Part shown: piece after piece, positions 54,219 to 64,000 of the stretch | How the letters are laid out: every line of letters begins with the position of its first letter | Position numbering within the stretch: the first letter of the stretch is position 1 | Assembly (NCBI GenBank): GCA_030549495.1 | Contig: JAUIRK010001007.1 | Coordinates: 124,001 to 188,000 of the forward strand | DNA length: 64,000 nucleotides | Direction of reading: 5' to 3' | From: Nectonema munidae | Lineage: Eukaryota; Nematomorpha; Nectonematoida; Nectonematidae | Notes under the pieces: generated by a model | Database searches by the model: none | Seen by the model: the letters and a program-made list of their open reading frames with translations, nothing else | Told to the model about the DNA's origin: nothing | Position numbers and translations under genes: made by a program

Positions 54219-56570
54219 AAGAAGAAGAAGAAAGAAGAAAGAATTTATTCAGCAGAATCAAAAAAAAAAAGTACACATATAGATCCAAAAATCAAACTGT
54301 TTTTGAAAAAAAATCTTTCAAAATCTTGCAAGGGTGTGTAAAAAGCCCTGTGGCCGCTGGTATATACACCCTGTGAGGAATTGCAAAAACGCTGAGTTTC
54401 TTATACGAATCTGGAAGAGTAAAATAAATAAAGAAAGGTGAAGATATCAGAAAAATTTCAAAATATGACAATATTACATTGATAACTATAACAGGAAATC
54501 ATACTGTACAAAAATACAAGTATATAAAAATATATAAATAAGTATATATGTATGTATGTGTACCATGTTGGTATAAGCTTACAAACAATTATGATTAAAA
54601 CTATGAATATTCATCAATTTTAAATTTTATGTTAATATACAATCACTTTGGCATCATATATAAATAATTTCATCATTACAATTTGTACCATACTTGGATA
54701 TAAAAAAATTTTTGAGTAATTTTTTATACATATGGAATGTTTCATCAATAAAGTTAGTTTTTTCAAGAGTTGTGTTCCAAAACAGCAATTCTGTATTTTA
54801 ATGTCTTTTTAGAACCTTTAAGTCTGCACTATGTAATAACTAAATTATTGCAAGATCTCAAAAAGTAGCTCGTTTTTTGATTTACAAAGTTTTGCCACTC
54901 CGAAAATATTTCAGGAAGTAAATGATTCATATATTTGTATGTTAGTTTACAAAAAAGACTTAAATATATATCATTAATTTTCAATAAATTTTGGTTTATA
55001 AAATGAAGTTCTGTGTGATCTCTAAAGCCTAGGTTGAAAACTATTCTTATTATTTTTTTTGTAGAGTTTCAAGTTTATATGTGTTTGAATAACCCCAATT
55101 TATCACGCTATATGTGAAATGGGGTAGAATCAAAGCTTTGTACAAAGTCAGCTTAATATTGATATCAAAATAATTTCTAAAACGTCGCATTATTCCAAGT
55201 ATCGGATTTACCTTTTTTGAAATCAAATCTTGATGGTCATTCCATGGTAGGTTTTGGTTTATATACAGCCCTAGAAAATTAAATTTATTTACCAACTCAA
55301 TACCAATTGACTCAGTATTTAGTTTTACGCTTTTATTTTTCTTGTTGGATATTAACATCATTTTAGATTTATTATAGTTCAAAGTTAAAAAGTTCCCTTT
55401 ACACCATTTTTCCAATTCGACGAAAATGCATTTAAAAGATTTAGTAAGAGTTAGGTCATTTTTCGTAAGCTTTGAAATAGGAATAAGTAGTGTTACATCA
55501 TCTGCAAATAAATAAAACCTAAAATTTGCATTAGATTCAGAGATACTATTTATGTAAATTGAAAACAGTAACGGCCCCAATTTTGAGCCTTGTGGTACTC
55601 CTGATAAAGTGAATCTGGGAGCAGGCATGGAATTATTTATACAAACTACTTCTTCTCGGAAGGAAAGCTAAGATTTGAAGAATTTGACTGCTGAAGTAGA
55701 GAAGCCAATGTGAATTAATTTTGAAATAAGCACTTGGTAAAAGATGCTATCAAAGGCTTTATTAAAATCTAGAAATATTGCTAAAACATCTTCTCAGTTC
55801 TCTAAATATTGTTGAATATTTTCAATGAAAAAAGCATGCAGGTATTCGGCATTATATTTTTTCCGAAACGCAAATTGGAAATTATATAATATTTCAAATT
55901 TTTGTAAGTAAGCTGAAATTTCTAAATGTAAAATTTTTTCAAATATTTTGATAATGTCGGGATCAAACTAATTGGTCGATAATTTTCCAATGCATGTCTG
56001 TTACCTTTTTTTAGAATTGGTACTATTTTGCTCAATTTCAGAGACTTAGGGAAAACAGCGAATTCGATACATGAATTGAAAGCGATAACTAGTGAATCCA
56101 GGATAAAGTCCTTTACAAGGTTCAGCTTATAGATAGATATGTCAAAAATATCACAACTTTTTTTTGCCTTAATTTCATATATTGCTGAGATGATATCATT
56201 TTTGTTAATTTTTTTCAAATAAAAAGATTGCTCGAAACAATGTGGTTCAATCCAATTTCCAACATGAATAGAGTGATTAGTGGATGTAAAATGCTGATTG
56301 AAAACTTCTGTCAGTTTACTATCTTCAGTTATAATACCCTCACATGTCGTAATAGTATACTTCGTATTCTTTTTTGTTTTAATAAACTTTTTTAGATTAG
56401 ACCAGGTATCTTTGGGAGAAGTAACATTTTGAAACAGTTCACTGAAATACAATCTTTTTTGTGACTTTATCTTTCTTTTGATATCATTTCTACATTCTAC
56501 AAACTTATTTTTAAGCTTACTATCATCAGGCCTTTTCTTAATTTTTCTATGCAATCTATCTCTTTTCTTG
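54219..56570 (-). mobile_element. 5'-truncated LINE (Jockey/CR1-type), reverse transcriptase
   Basis: Minus-strand order: pre-RT linker with CRNDIKRKIKSQKRLYFSEL and DTWSNLKKFI (about 56520-56390); RT blocks with NYRPISLIPTLSKYL (near 55950), FLDFNKAFD (near 55780), GVPQGSKLGPLLFSIYIN (about 55600) and FADDVTLL (about 55490); then a C-terminal domain (LLKINDIYLSLFCKLTYKYM) to about 54760 and a 3' UTR ending in a CTTCTTT-type tail at 54219-54245. No endonuclease remains, consistent with 5' truncation at 56570. The AACCAG repeat on both sides (54213-54218, 56571-56576) is a likely target duplication. The frame is broken at several points (for example near 55925 and 55670), so this copy is inactive. 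Clade call is by motif only. Confidence 0.85.
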
Positions 56571-56931
56571 AACCAGCCGACAAGGCATAATTGATATAAT
56601 AGACTGACTACTATCTTGTATTACTATTAGTATTATCGAAATACAGGTCAATTTTAATATCAGTTTAAACTTATAAAAAAATGTAGAGATGCCTCCCTTA
56701 ATTTTATTCACCTCTTCAAAATACGCAACATTTTAACCAGTTTTCAAATACAACAATTTGATACCGTGCTCATATTAAATTTAAGCCTCGCTCCAATTGT
56801 ATCCTGTCTCCTACATTCTATGATTTTCTATTATTATTATACATATGTGTGTTCTCATTAGCCAATAAAACTGCAATTCTTACGTCATTTTGTTTTTAAT
56901 TTTTCTTAGTAAGTGCTAATAATGCCCTTAG
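56571..56931. other. Short intergenic stretch right of the LINE
   Basis: The first ~25 bp may be the displaced SINE head. The remainder is AT-rich with no recognised feature. Confidence 0.35.
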
Positions 56932-57490
56932 CTCTATTAGTGGTCGAGGGACGGGCGTAAAGTGTCCCTCAAAATTGGTTGAACCATACACCTTACAATT
57001 TTGTGCCTTCTCGTAAATTCGCTAGTTGCATCTTCTGGTCCATTTTCATGGTTATTGAATGACCCTCTCATGTCAAAAATTGTCAATCAAAATCAAAAAT
57101 TAAGATTTTTAAACAAAACTTTGATATTATCTGTAGTTAACTTTATAACTTAGTGCCTATATTAGATACTCCCTTGAAAATTTATATTTATATACAGTTT
57201 TGAACTCATATCAATAAACAAGGCCCATTTTTAAAAAATGTCAATCAAAATTTTGATTGATGATTAGTATATCTAATAAAATATTCATTGGAATTTAACA
57301 TAAAATATATATTTATATACTAAATCGGCTGTGCTTATTTCATTTCTGGACTCAATTTTTGAATTTAAGGTTCGGAAATATCTGAAAGTGTCAATCAAAT
57401 TTGCTGTTTGCTTCTAAAAATTGTCTTCGAGACTCAATTTTCTAATTTAGGGTTTAAAATAAGTATAAAAAATAAATGTAAAATAAATAA
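56932..57490 (+). mobile_element. Partial relative of the 10.4-kb TTAA element
   Basis: It begins CTCTATTAGTGGTCGAGGGA followed by GGGCGTAAAGTG, matching the left end of the element at 42274. It then follows that element's unique segment and first A unit (CATGTCAAAAATTGTCAATC, AGTGTCAATCAAATTTGC). There is no B array and no right end. The TTAA has decayed to TTAG. It is an older or truncated copy. Confidence 0.6.
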
Positions 57491-57691
57491 TCTGAGAATA
57501 AAGATGCTATAAATTTAGATTCTGGAATAAAAGATTTCTATAGTAATGTGTTATAAAAAATATTTGCATTCTTCCTACTAACTTAAATACTGCCACTGAT
57601 CAAGTATAACTTTCAAATTCGGATTGATTATTATGTCAAATCAATGCGAATTTATTAAAAAAATAAGAATATAAATTTCGCTTTATTTTAG

Positions 57692-60600
57692 TTTGCTATT
57701 TTCCAAAAATGTGGCCAAATTTTTGGTGGAAAAGTCGCCCCCCTCTTTCAAATCCTATCTCCTCTTGGCTCGATTTGACAAACCAATAGGTACGCTTTGC
57801 TATGCTTTTTGATTCATCTCCGTTTTATGCATTCTTGAAGGCGCATGGCTCACTTTTCTACCAAGTGCTTGGAGTCTTTCTTTGGCAGCTCCTCCTTTGC
57901 ATCACCTGCCAGATTTCAAGACATTTCTTCTGTTTGGGTGTGGCGCCATCTTAATGAGAGGAGCTGGTAAAAGTATCCTTTATTCTTTGCGCCATATCAT
58001 GCTATCGAAAGAAATGAATAAACAATGTTTAAATTACGTTAGAATATTTACATATTCTTTCACATATCTAGTTAAATATTTTTACCTGGCTGCAACCACT
58101 AATTGTGGATGAGCTGAAATGGTTTAACCTGGCAATGAAATGATGTAAAGAAATGAGGAACCTTCATGTAATGCAAATTTGTGATGGAACAATGCCAAAA
58201 TTCGATTTTAAAATTTTACTTACAGTTTTGAAAAATTGAGTTTATTTGGCGCATTCAGTATTCATTGAAAAGTATGTGAGTGTATCATAGACAAGTGCTA
58301 CACTTTATAACTAGTGAAAGCTAATTCTGCTTTAAATTTAACTCTTCTAACTGAAACTATGTTTTCAAATGAGTATTTAAAATTCGAACACCTTTAAACA
58401 CAAGCATCACTTCTCCTAGCTTGCAAAAGCAAACTAAAACATCTTTTCCGTTTAACCCGTTAACGCCCAATGTCGACTTTACATAAATAAAATCGTCTGC
58501 GTTTATCAATGCTCTTTAATACAAATCTTCTGCTTTACACTAGATATCGTCTGATTATTCTGGTCGTTAACGGGTTAAATACTCAAATTGAAGTAGCGCT
58601 TTAAAATACCATCAAAAAAGACATTCCTTCAAAATTTAAAACACTTTATGATGGATTTGACAGGAGGTGGTGCTGTGTCACCCTCCTTCATTTTCAGTTT
58701 TTGTCCATTTTTTACGTCTGTTTCGTATAAAACAGCATAAACTTTAAAATTTTGAGTACCATGATAAATTTTTTCACTTAAAAGGATTAAGATTTAGGTT
58801 TTTCTCTTTTAATGAATTATTTGCCATTTTAGTGAACCAGCAATTATTAATCAAATGTCACTGTTTTCTATGTTACTACTTTTTAAAACACAAGTTTTCA
58901 TTTTTAATCAGAGTTTTTATTTAAAATGTTTATAAATTAGCATTCTACATATAATTAAAGATTCTTTGAAACATTTGAAGTTTTGGGAATATTTTTACAT
59001 GAATCACTAAAAAAAATTAAAAAGAATTTTTTTATCATCACTTAAATATTTTTGTTGTGTTCTATCCATACTCCATATAATCAATGTATCCAAGCATATA
59101 CAAACTCACATATGTTTGCGTTTTATTCCATCCACATGATAAGCGCATGTCACGTGGCAGGAATTGTGATAAAGTGCTCAGTGGGAGACGCGTTCACTGC
59201 ATAAAATGATTGTCTCTAATATAGTATAAAGAAATGAAAACCTCGTTTTACAATATCATATTGGGCATGTGTATTAAAAGGAAAAACTAAACTGAAATAA
59301 AAAGAGTATAACAAAGCATTTTATTTGCAAAATTAATCTAAATTTAAAATTGAGGGTATAGAAAATGAATGAATGAATGTTGAGCGAGGTATAATCTATT
59401 GCATATGAGTCTATTTCATTTGTAGTGTCTAAGTTTATGGATGATATGAATTGAGATATTCTGGATATAAAAAAAATATATGAATTTTTGTCATTTTGAA
59501 AATCAATATAAATTTCTTCCAAAGCTTTCTCCTTGTCTTCAGATTGTTTTTTTCCTTCCACCACTCCAGTTGTATTTTGAATTTACATTTTCAATTTCAG
59601 GAACATCTTTTATTAGTCTTTCTTCAGTTCTGATGCAAAACTCGAACAATTCCCACACACAAATTTTTTCGTGTGGAAGATTTGAGTTCACGCTAAAATT
59701 ATAACCAGCTATTCAAAAAATAAAATATTTTTCAAAATTTTACCTGTTGTGGAATCCTTCGCAGTGATTGTTTGTTCGCACATTGGACTTATGAACACAC
59801 CATAAGTCTATTCTCGTCATCCAAATACTTTCAAAATATTAAAAAAACTCCCCAATTTTAAATGGTATCATTAATCCTTTCATTTTTCTATAGGCTATTT
59901 GAATCTATAAAAAAAAATTTAAATTCGAACCAAAGCTTAAAATGTCAATATTCATTAATCAAAATTACTTGAGACTTTTGTAAAAATGCAATGGCTAAGA
60001 GCATTTTAAAACATTTTCTGAATGAGAAACTTTTAGAGTATAATGTACTCTGGCCTAATGAAACTATTTTTCTGTAGTTGCTCTGACAGAAGTGAAAGAA
60101 GCAACCATAGTGGGTAGCATTTTGAAACGTCTAGAAAAATAAGTAAAAAAAAATTAGTAATAAAGAAAAATTTAATGAAAAATATACTCTTTTAGAAGCT
60201 GTAATAATGGCTTGTTCAAACTCACTTGTAACTGTTTGGATGTTATTAGGCGTTAATGAATTTTTGAGTGAATCAAAAATAGCTCTGAAACAAATTTAAA
60301 ATACGAAAATTTTCATTATGTATTTTAAACAAAGATTCTTACCTGTAAGTGTCTACTTTTTTGTCACATGCAAGAGCGTATACTATCGGAACTTGAACTT
60401 TATTATAAATGTGTGAACACTGAACAGTAATTATTTGTTTGAAAAGATCTGGCGCTTTTTTGAAAGTTCCATCAATATAGATATCTGTTATTTTAGAGGT
60501 TTGATTGATGTGTCTTAAAAGCGCTCCATGAAAAATCAAAATTCTGTTTTGAGAGTTCAAAAACATATCAAGTTGTAAAAATGGCGAATTATTTATTAGG

Positions 60601-62391
60601 GTGTATTTATCCGGGATTTCAAAAAAAAAAGTTTTTGGAGGATTAATTCTTTTACGCTTGTACCTAATTTTACGCATAATTGTCTGTTTCTTTCCTGCAG
60701 ATTGTCTATCTTCTGTTGTGAGGTATCTCATGTTATTTCTAAAATGAGCCAATTTTAAACAATCAAAAAATGGGAAAGATTTCAAACTTACTGATAAATT
60801 CTTAATGCCGGCTTCACTGTGTTGTTTGCTTCATCTTTGATTAGTTTGTTGAAGGTTTCAACACTTTCATTTATTTCAGAATGATTATGGTCCACTTTTT
60901 TATATATGGAGTTTGTTTCATCTTTTTTATAAATAACTTTCCCTGAATCAAAAATCATTGAAAATTATGATAGCGACAGACTAATCAGTTACCTATAATT
61001 TCAAGAAAACTGTGCCTCATTTACGTTCATTATTATCATCATCAATTTAGCTAACAATGATAAATATTGTCTTTCGCACCTAAAATGAGGCCCATAGTTA
61101 AATATATATGTTGTTTATATGTTATACAGAAAAATTGACAAAGATAAAATTTATTGTGAGCTTAAATTAACAGAGATTTTAATGTGAGCGCTATCTGAAA
61201 CTTTATAATAAAAAAAGAAAAAAAAACCTTTATTTAGTTTATTCAAAAATAATATATCATTTAGTTTTATTTAATTTAAAGTTTTCATCAAAGTTATCAT
61301 TTATTTGAATGAATTAAAAAATACCTTTACAGTGCCTTTTTGTGCCATAGTAAACTAAGGAAGGTAACGTTTCAAGCTTTTTGAAATATTTGAATCCTTC
61401 AAACTCCATTGAAAAATTTAAGGTAAAAAATGAGTACAAACACCCAAGGAAATAATGTAAACTAAAGACAATGGTCGCTTTTTCTATTGAAAAATAATAA
61501 CATATGCTTTCACTTTTCACCATAAACTACGAGTGAACAACTATTATTGTGAACGCGTCTCCCACTGAGCACTTTATCACAATTCATCACACATGTGACA
61601 TGCGCTTATAATATTCAGACACTCGCCTACTGCAGGCATTCGCCAAGCTAGAACCATATAATCAATGTTAGTACATTATTATTCTTTCTATCGTCTGTAT
61701 CTTTTACATCTGTGGACATGGATTGACATCTCGCTTTACTGCAGCGTTTAACTTTTCACTGTTTGCTGCCTTTCTTTTCTACCACTTATTACTTTTATCT
61801 TGATAAAGAAACATGGCTTCGAAAGCGCTTGATGAATGACATTTTCAGTGTATACACAATAAATTGCTGGTTCACAGAAGAAAAAAAGAGAGTGAAAACC
61901 TATATATTAGCCAAAATCATAAAGTAATACACCTGCGTATTGAAATAAGTCTCATTTGACTACTCCATTCTCGCTCCTAAAATTTCTTTTTCTCAATGTT
62001 TTTAGGCTGCACTATCAATGACTACTTTGATCGCAGAATCGATAAAGATGTTCTACGCACTGCAGAGCGCCCGCTGCCAGCAGGAGCTATCACCCCAAAC
62101 AACGCCCTATTCTTTTTCGGCGTGCAACTGCAGGCTGCCTTCATCATTCTCCTGCATTTTAATTGGTTGACTGTCTTCACGGGGTCGTTGTGCGTTTTGC
62201 CAGCCATGCTCTATCCTCTCGCTAAACGCTACACACACTCCGCTCAACTCTGTCTCGGCCTCACTTTCAATTGGGGCGTGCTTTTGGGGTGGACAGCGAC
62301 TGCCAATTCTCTTGATTTTTCCGTCCTCCCCTTTCTTTACCTTTCAGCGGTCTTTTGGACGCTCATATATGACACGATTTACGCTCACCAG
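57692..62391 (+). CDS. COQ2: COQ2, 4-hydroxybenzoate polyprenyltransferase, partial
   Basis: COQ2 attaches the polyprenyl tail to 4-hydroxybenzoate in the inner mitochondrial membrane, an early committed step of ubiquinone synthesis. Three phase-consistent exons: 57692-57789 (SYLLLARFDKPIG), 57841-57966 (LTFLPSAWSLSLAAPP, FGCGAILMRGAG) and 62006-62391 (CTINDYFDRRIDKDVLRTAE, LGLTFNWGVLLGW, TLIYDTIYAHQ). The first UbiA Asp motif, NDxxDxxxD, is intact. The second begins at YDTIYAHQ and should finish in the next exon, which is not in the window. The first intron is only 51 bp; the second is about 4 kb and hosts a TTAA MITE and a Mutator-like element. Missing: the upstream exon with the start codon and mitochondrial leader, and roughly 150 C-terminal residues. 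Compared with human COQ2 from memory. Confidence 0.93.
58456..58574. mobile_element. TTAA MITE, intact, 119 bp
   Basis: TTAA on both sides (58452-58455 and 58575-58578), with inverted ends CCCGTTAACGCCC and CCCGTTAACGACC. The interior carries AAATCGTCTGCG and AGATATCGTCTGATT. This is the best-preserved member of the family in this window. It lies in the second COQ2 intron. Confidence 0.8.
59139..61609 (-). mobile_element. Mutator-like DNA transposon (FLYWCH/Phantom-like), 2.47 kb
   Basis: Inverted ends of about 60 bp (59139-59197 and 61549-61609) share ATAAGCGCATGTCAC and GTGATAAAGTGCTCAGTGGG, followed by AGACGCGTTCAC, nearly identically. Between them lies a minus-strand multi-exon transposase (separate entry). 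Long TIRs plus a MULE-domain transposase identify the superfamily. A 15-bp direct repeat, CCATATAATCAATGT, lies at 59073-59087 and 61654-61668, about 50 bp outside each TIR. The insertion is in the second COQ2 intron, antisense to COQ2. TIR similarity suggests a young insertion. Confidence 0.85.
59539..61409 (-). CDS. MULE transposase, 7 exons, one in-frame stop
   Basis: Exons 61409-61325, 60942-60792, 60738-60343, 60284-60188, 60130-59969, 59904-59744 and 59692-59539 total 1206 bp (402 codons), with every junction GT/AG and in phase. N-terminus: a FLYWCH-like finger split over exons 1-2 (RHCKGKVIYKK, DHNHSE). The first Cys of the finger appears replaced. Exon 3 has DIYIDGTFKKAPDLFKQ (catalytic Asp 1). 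Exon 4 has VTSEFEQAIITA, where the usual catalytic Asp of the DFE block is Glu. Exon 5 has YGCFFHFCQ (the CxxH-type motif), and exon 6 has VRTNNHCEGFHN with the final catalytic Glu. A TAA at plus 59839-59841 in exon 6 interrupts an otherwise open frame just before YFESIW. The start at 61409 is the first Met giving a finger; a more upstream start is possible. Motif consensus is from memory. Confidence 0.8.
61610..62005. other. COQ2 intron, right of the transposon
   Basis: Non-coding sequence ending in the acceptor TTTTTAG before the third COQ2 exon found. It contains the right copy of the 15-bp repeat at 61654-61668. No other feature. Confidence 0.5.
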
Positions 62392-63167
62392 GTTCATCCC
62401 TCTTTCATTCTTTCAAGACATATGGCATCAACTTTACGAGCTTTCTATCAGAGTTGCAGAGTCAATATTGCAATTTCATAAAACCGGTGTGGACAAACTC
62501 TTTTTCTCAAAGATTTTTTCCACTCTTTAATTAAAAAATAATCTCTTAATAATAAATTAAGTGTTTTTCTCTTTTTTTCAAAGTAATGCTATCGATTCCA
62601 AGTATTTTAAGTGGGTAATAAAGGATATATATATATTTTTTTTGATAAAAATTTTAATTTTTACGTTTATTAAATTTATTTAAACAGCTGTAAGTAAATG
62701 TAAGCTTGCTTTAAAATAATATTTAGTTCTCGTACTAATTGAGTATAAAACATTCAAAAGGGAGAGACTTTTTTAGGAGACCTGTCTTCCATCTTTTCCC
62801 ATCAACTAAAAGGCATACCAAAGTAAACAATAAAAATGAGCGTTTTTAGTAAACATTTATTTATTTGTTATTCAATTGTAATATATGTGACATGTTAATT
62901 ATGTAGAAAAAAATACCATTCAAATGACCACCAAGATTTTGTGAGATTGTCAACATTTTTGATGACATCTCTGCATAACTACTCTTGAATTTCACCAAAA
63001 TCAGATTCTGAAAATTAGAAATCTTAAGCTAAAAGCTTAAGTTGTTAAATCTTTATATGGTTAAAATTAATTTACATTTAAAATTTGTCCAAGTTAGTGA
63101 AACATCCTTTATAATCATATTTCATAAATGTTTATTCAATTATTAATACTTAAGTCATATGCATTAA
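62392..63167. other. COQ2 intron after the third exon
   Basis: Starts at the donor GTTCAT following CAG. AT-rich; no further COQ2 exon recognised. The open frame running past 62391 is read-through into the intron. Confidence 0.5.
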
Positions 63168-63298
63168 CCCATTTAAGACCAAGCAAAGCAGACGATATCT
63201 AAAAAAAACGCAGACGATTTATATTCAAAGTCATTGAAAAAAGCAGGCGAAGATGAAATTACTTATGTTCTAAAATAGGAACATTGGTCGTAAATGGG
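63168..63298. mobile_element. TTAA MITE, 131 bp
   Basis: TTAA at 63164-63167 and 63299-63302. Inverted ends CCCATTTAAGACCAA and CCCATTTACGACCAA, with internal AGCAGACGATATCTAA and GCAGACGATTT motifs. It belongs with the copies at 58456 and 22694, with a different subfamily end sequence. It lies in the COQ2 intron. Confidence 0.75.
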
Positions 63299-63302
63299 TT
63301 AA

Positions 63303-64000
63303 GAGAACAGTATACTTTTATGGGACATTAATTTTTAGTTTTGAATAAGGTGTGAAAACAATTGAGAGCTCGTTGTGCCAATTTGCGCCACGTATCTTTC
63401 TTACTCACTCAGTTCAGATGTTTAAAGGATAAATTTTAATCAGAAGCAATTTCATCCTTCAAGACAAGAATTAAAATACTAACTCAACTCCCGAAAAATA
63501 AAAGAGGAGAAGGGAAAAAGGAAGCGATTTTGGTGGCAATAATTTGAGGCAATCTCAAATTAGAGCAATTTTCTAATTTAATTAATTTTTGACATCGATT
63601 CCAGCTTACTACTTATTCATGCGCTTAAATGACTTTAGATTTTAACTTTATGATAGCGAGCTACGATCTTCCTGCATATCGTAGTTTGTGCACCTCTGCC
63701 AAAAATGTTTTGAATCGCCGAAGCCCAAGAAAAGGAACTAAAGGATTTGAATCTGAGAATCAAAGCGCCATTTAAAGCTTTCGCCATCAAACTTAGATAA
63801 AAATGTCCTATACTTGTTTTGTATAAGGAACGTGTGAGTTTACAAGGCACCCTCTGGGCATAGTTGTTTTGGCCTTGTAAAAGGCCTGGTCATAATAGAA
63901 GCATCTGGAGTTTGTGATATTTGAAGTACAATTATGCAAGTATGCAGATTATATTATTCACTTTGCCTTTCACTACCCCCTTCTATCGAATATCATTAAT
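63303..64000. other. Right edge of the window, no recognised gene
   Basis: A somewhat less AT-rich stretch at 63645-63840 is open on both strands (71 codons minus; about 40 codons plus from near 63649) without a recognisable domain. It could be a decayed element. Nothing else supported. Confidence 0.35.

Noticed and set aside
62022-62207. Minus-strand 61-codon frame over the COQ2 exon
   Set aside because: Shadow of the COQ2 coding sequence.
63635-63850. Next COQ2 exon
   Set aside because: No frame shows the expected DKRDD motif that completes the second Asp-rich site.

Overview
The window is nuclear DNA from an AT-rich, intron-bearing animal. Evidence for an animal is an integrin-linked kinase (ILK) gene, a COQ2 gene, and a large surface protein built from thrombospondin type-1, laminin-G-like and Ig-like modules. 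I cannot name the phylum with confidence. A TATA box about 30 bp upstream of a TCAGT initiator at 8.7 kb is an arthropod-style core promoter, but it sits in a mobile-element remnant and is weak evidence. No bacterial, viral-genome or CRISPR features are present. Most of the window is intron, intergenic AT-rich DNA and mobile-element debris.

Layout. (1) 1-7.6 kb, minus strand: ILK, eight phase-consistent exons covering about 366 of roughly 450 expected residues; the first and last exons were not found. (2) 7-30 kb: mobile-element graveyard with two piggyBac transposase remnants, a hAT (ZMYM/TTF-finger) remnant, several hAT-type MITEs with 8-bp target duplications, a retroelement-like gag remnant, a 42-bp-repeat TIR element, tRNA-derived SINEs, and a decayed OTU-like coding remnant. 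(3) 31.7-36.0 kb, plus strand: a single-exon 1423-aa membrane protein with nine TSP1 repeats, two LamG-like domains, an Ig-like domain, one transmembrane helix and a huge Asp tail encoded by a (GAT)n array. (4) 36.8-38.2 kb and 45.9-46.5 kb: Tigger/pogo remnants. (5) 42.27-52.66 kb: a 10.4-kb TTAA-flanked element with short inverted ends, carrying two copies of a ~3.4-kb block made of two different ~150-bp satellite arrays. (6) 54.2-56.6 kb: a 5'-truncated LINE inserted inside a SINE. (7) 57.7-62.4 kb, plus strand: three exons of COQ2; the 4-kb intron holds a TTAA MITE and a nearly complete FLYWCH-type Mutator-like element whose seven transposase exons I could join in phase.

The host genes do not form a pathway: ILK is a focal-adhesion scaffold, COQ2 makes ubiquinone in mitochondria, and the TSP1 protein is presumably a cell-surface or matrix-binding protein. 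The mobile elements are linked to each other: TTAA-type MITEs and the 10.4-kb element share a target and a CCC end with piggyBac, whose transposase relics also lie here.

The most interesting items are the poly-Asp TSP1/LamG/Ig protein, the giant TTAA element with satellite cargo, the near-intact Mutator-like element, and the ILK copy whose ATP lysine and DVK aspartate are both replaced.
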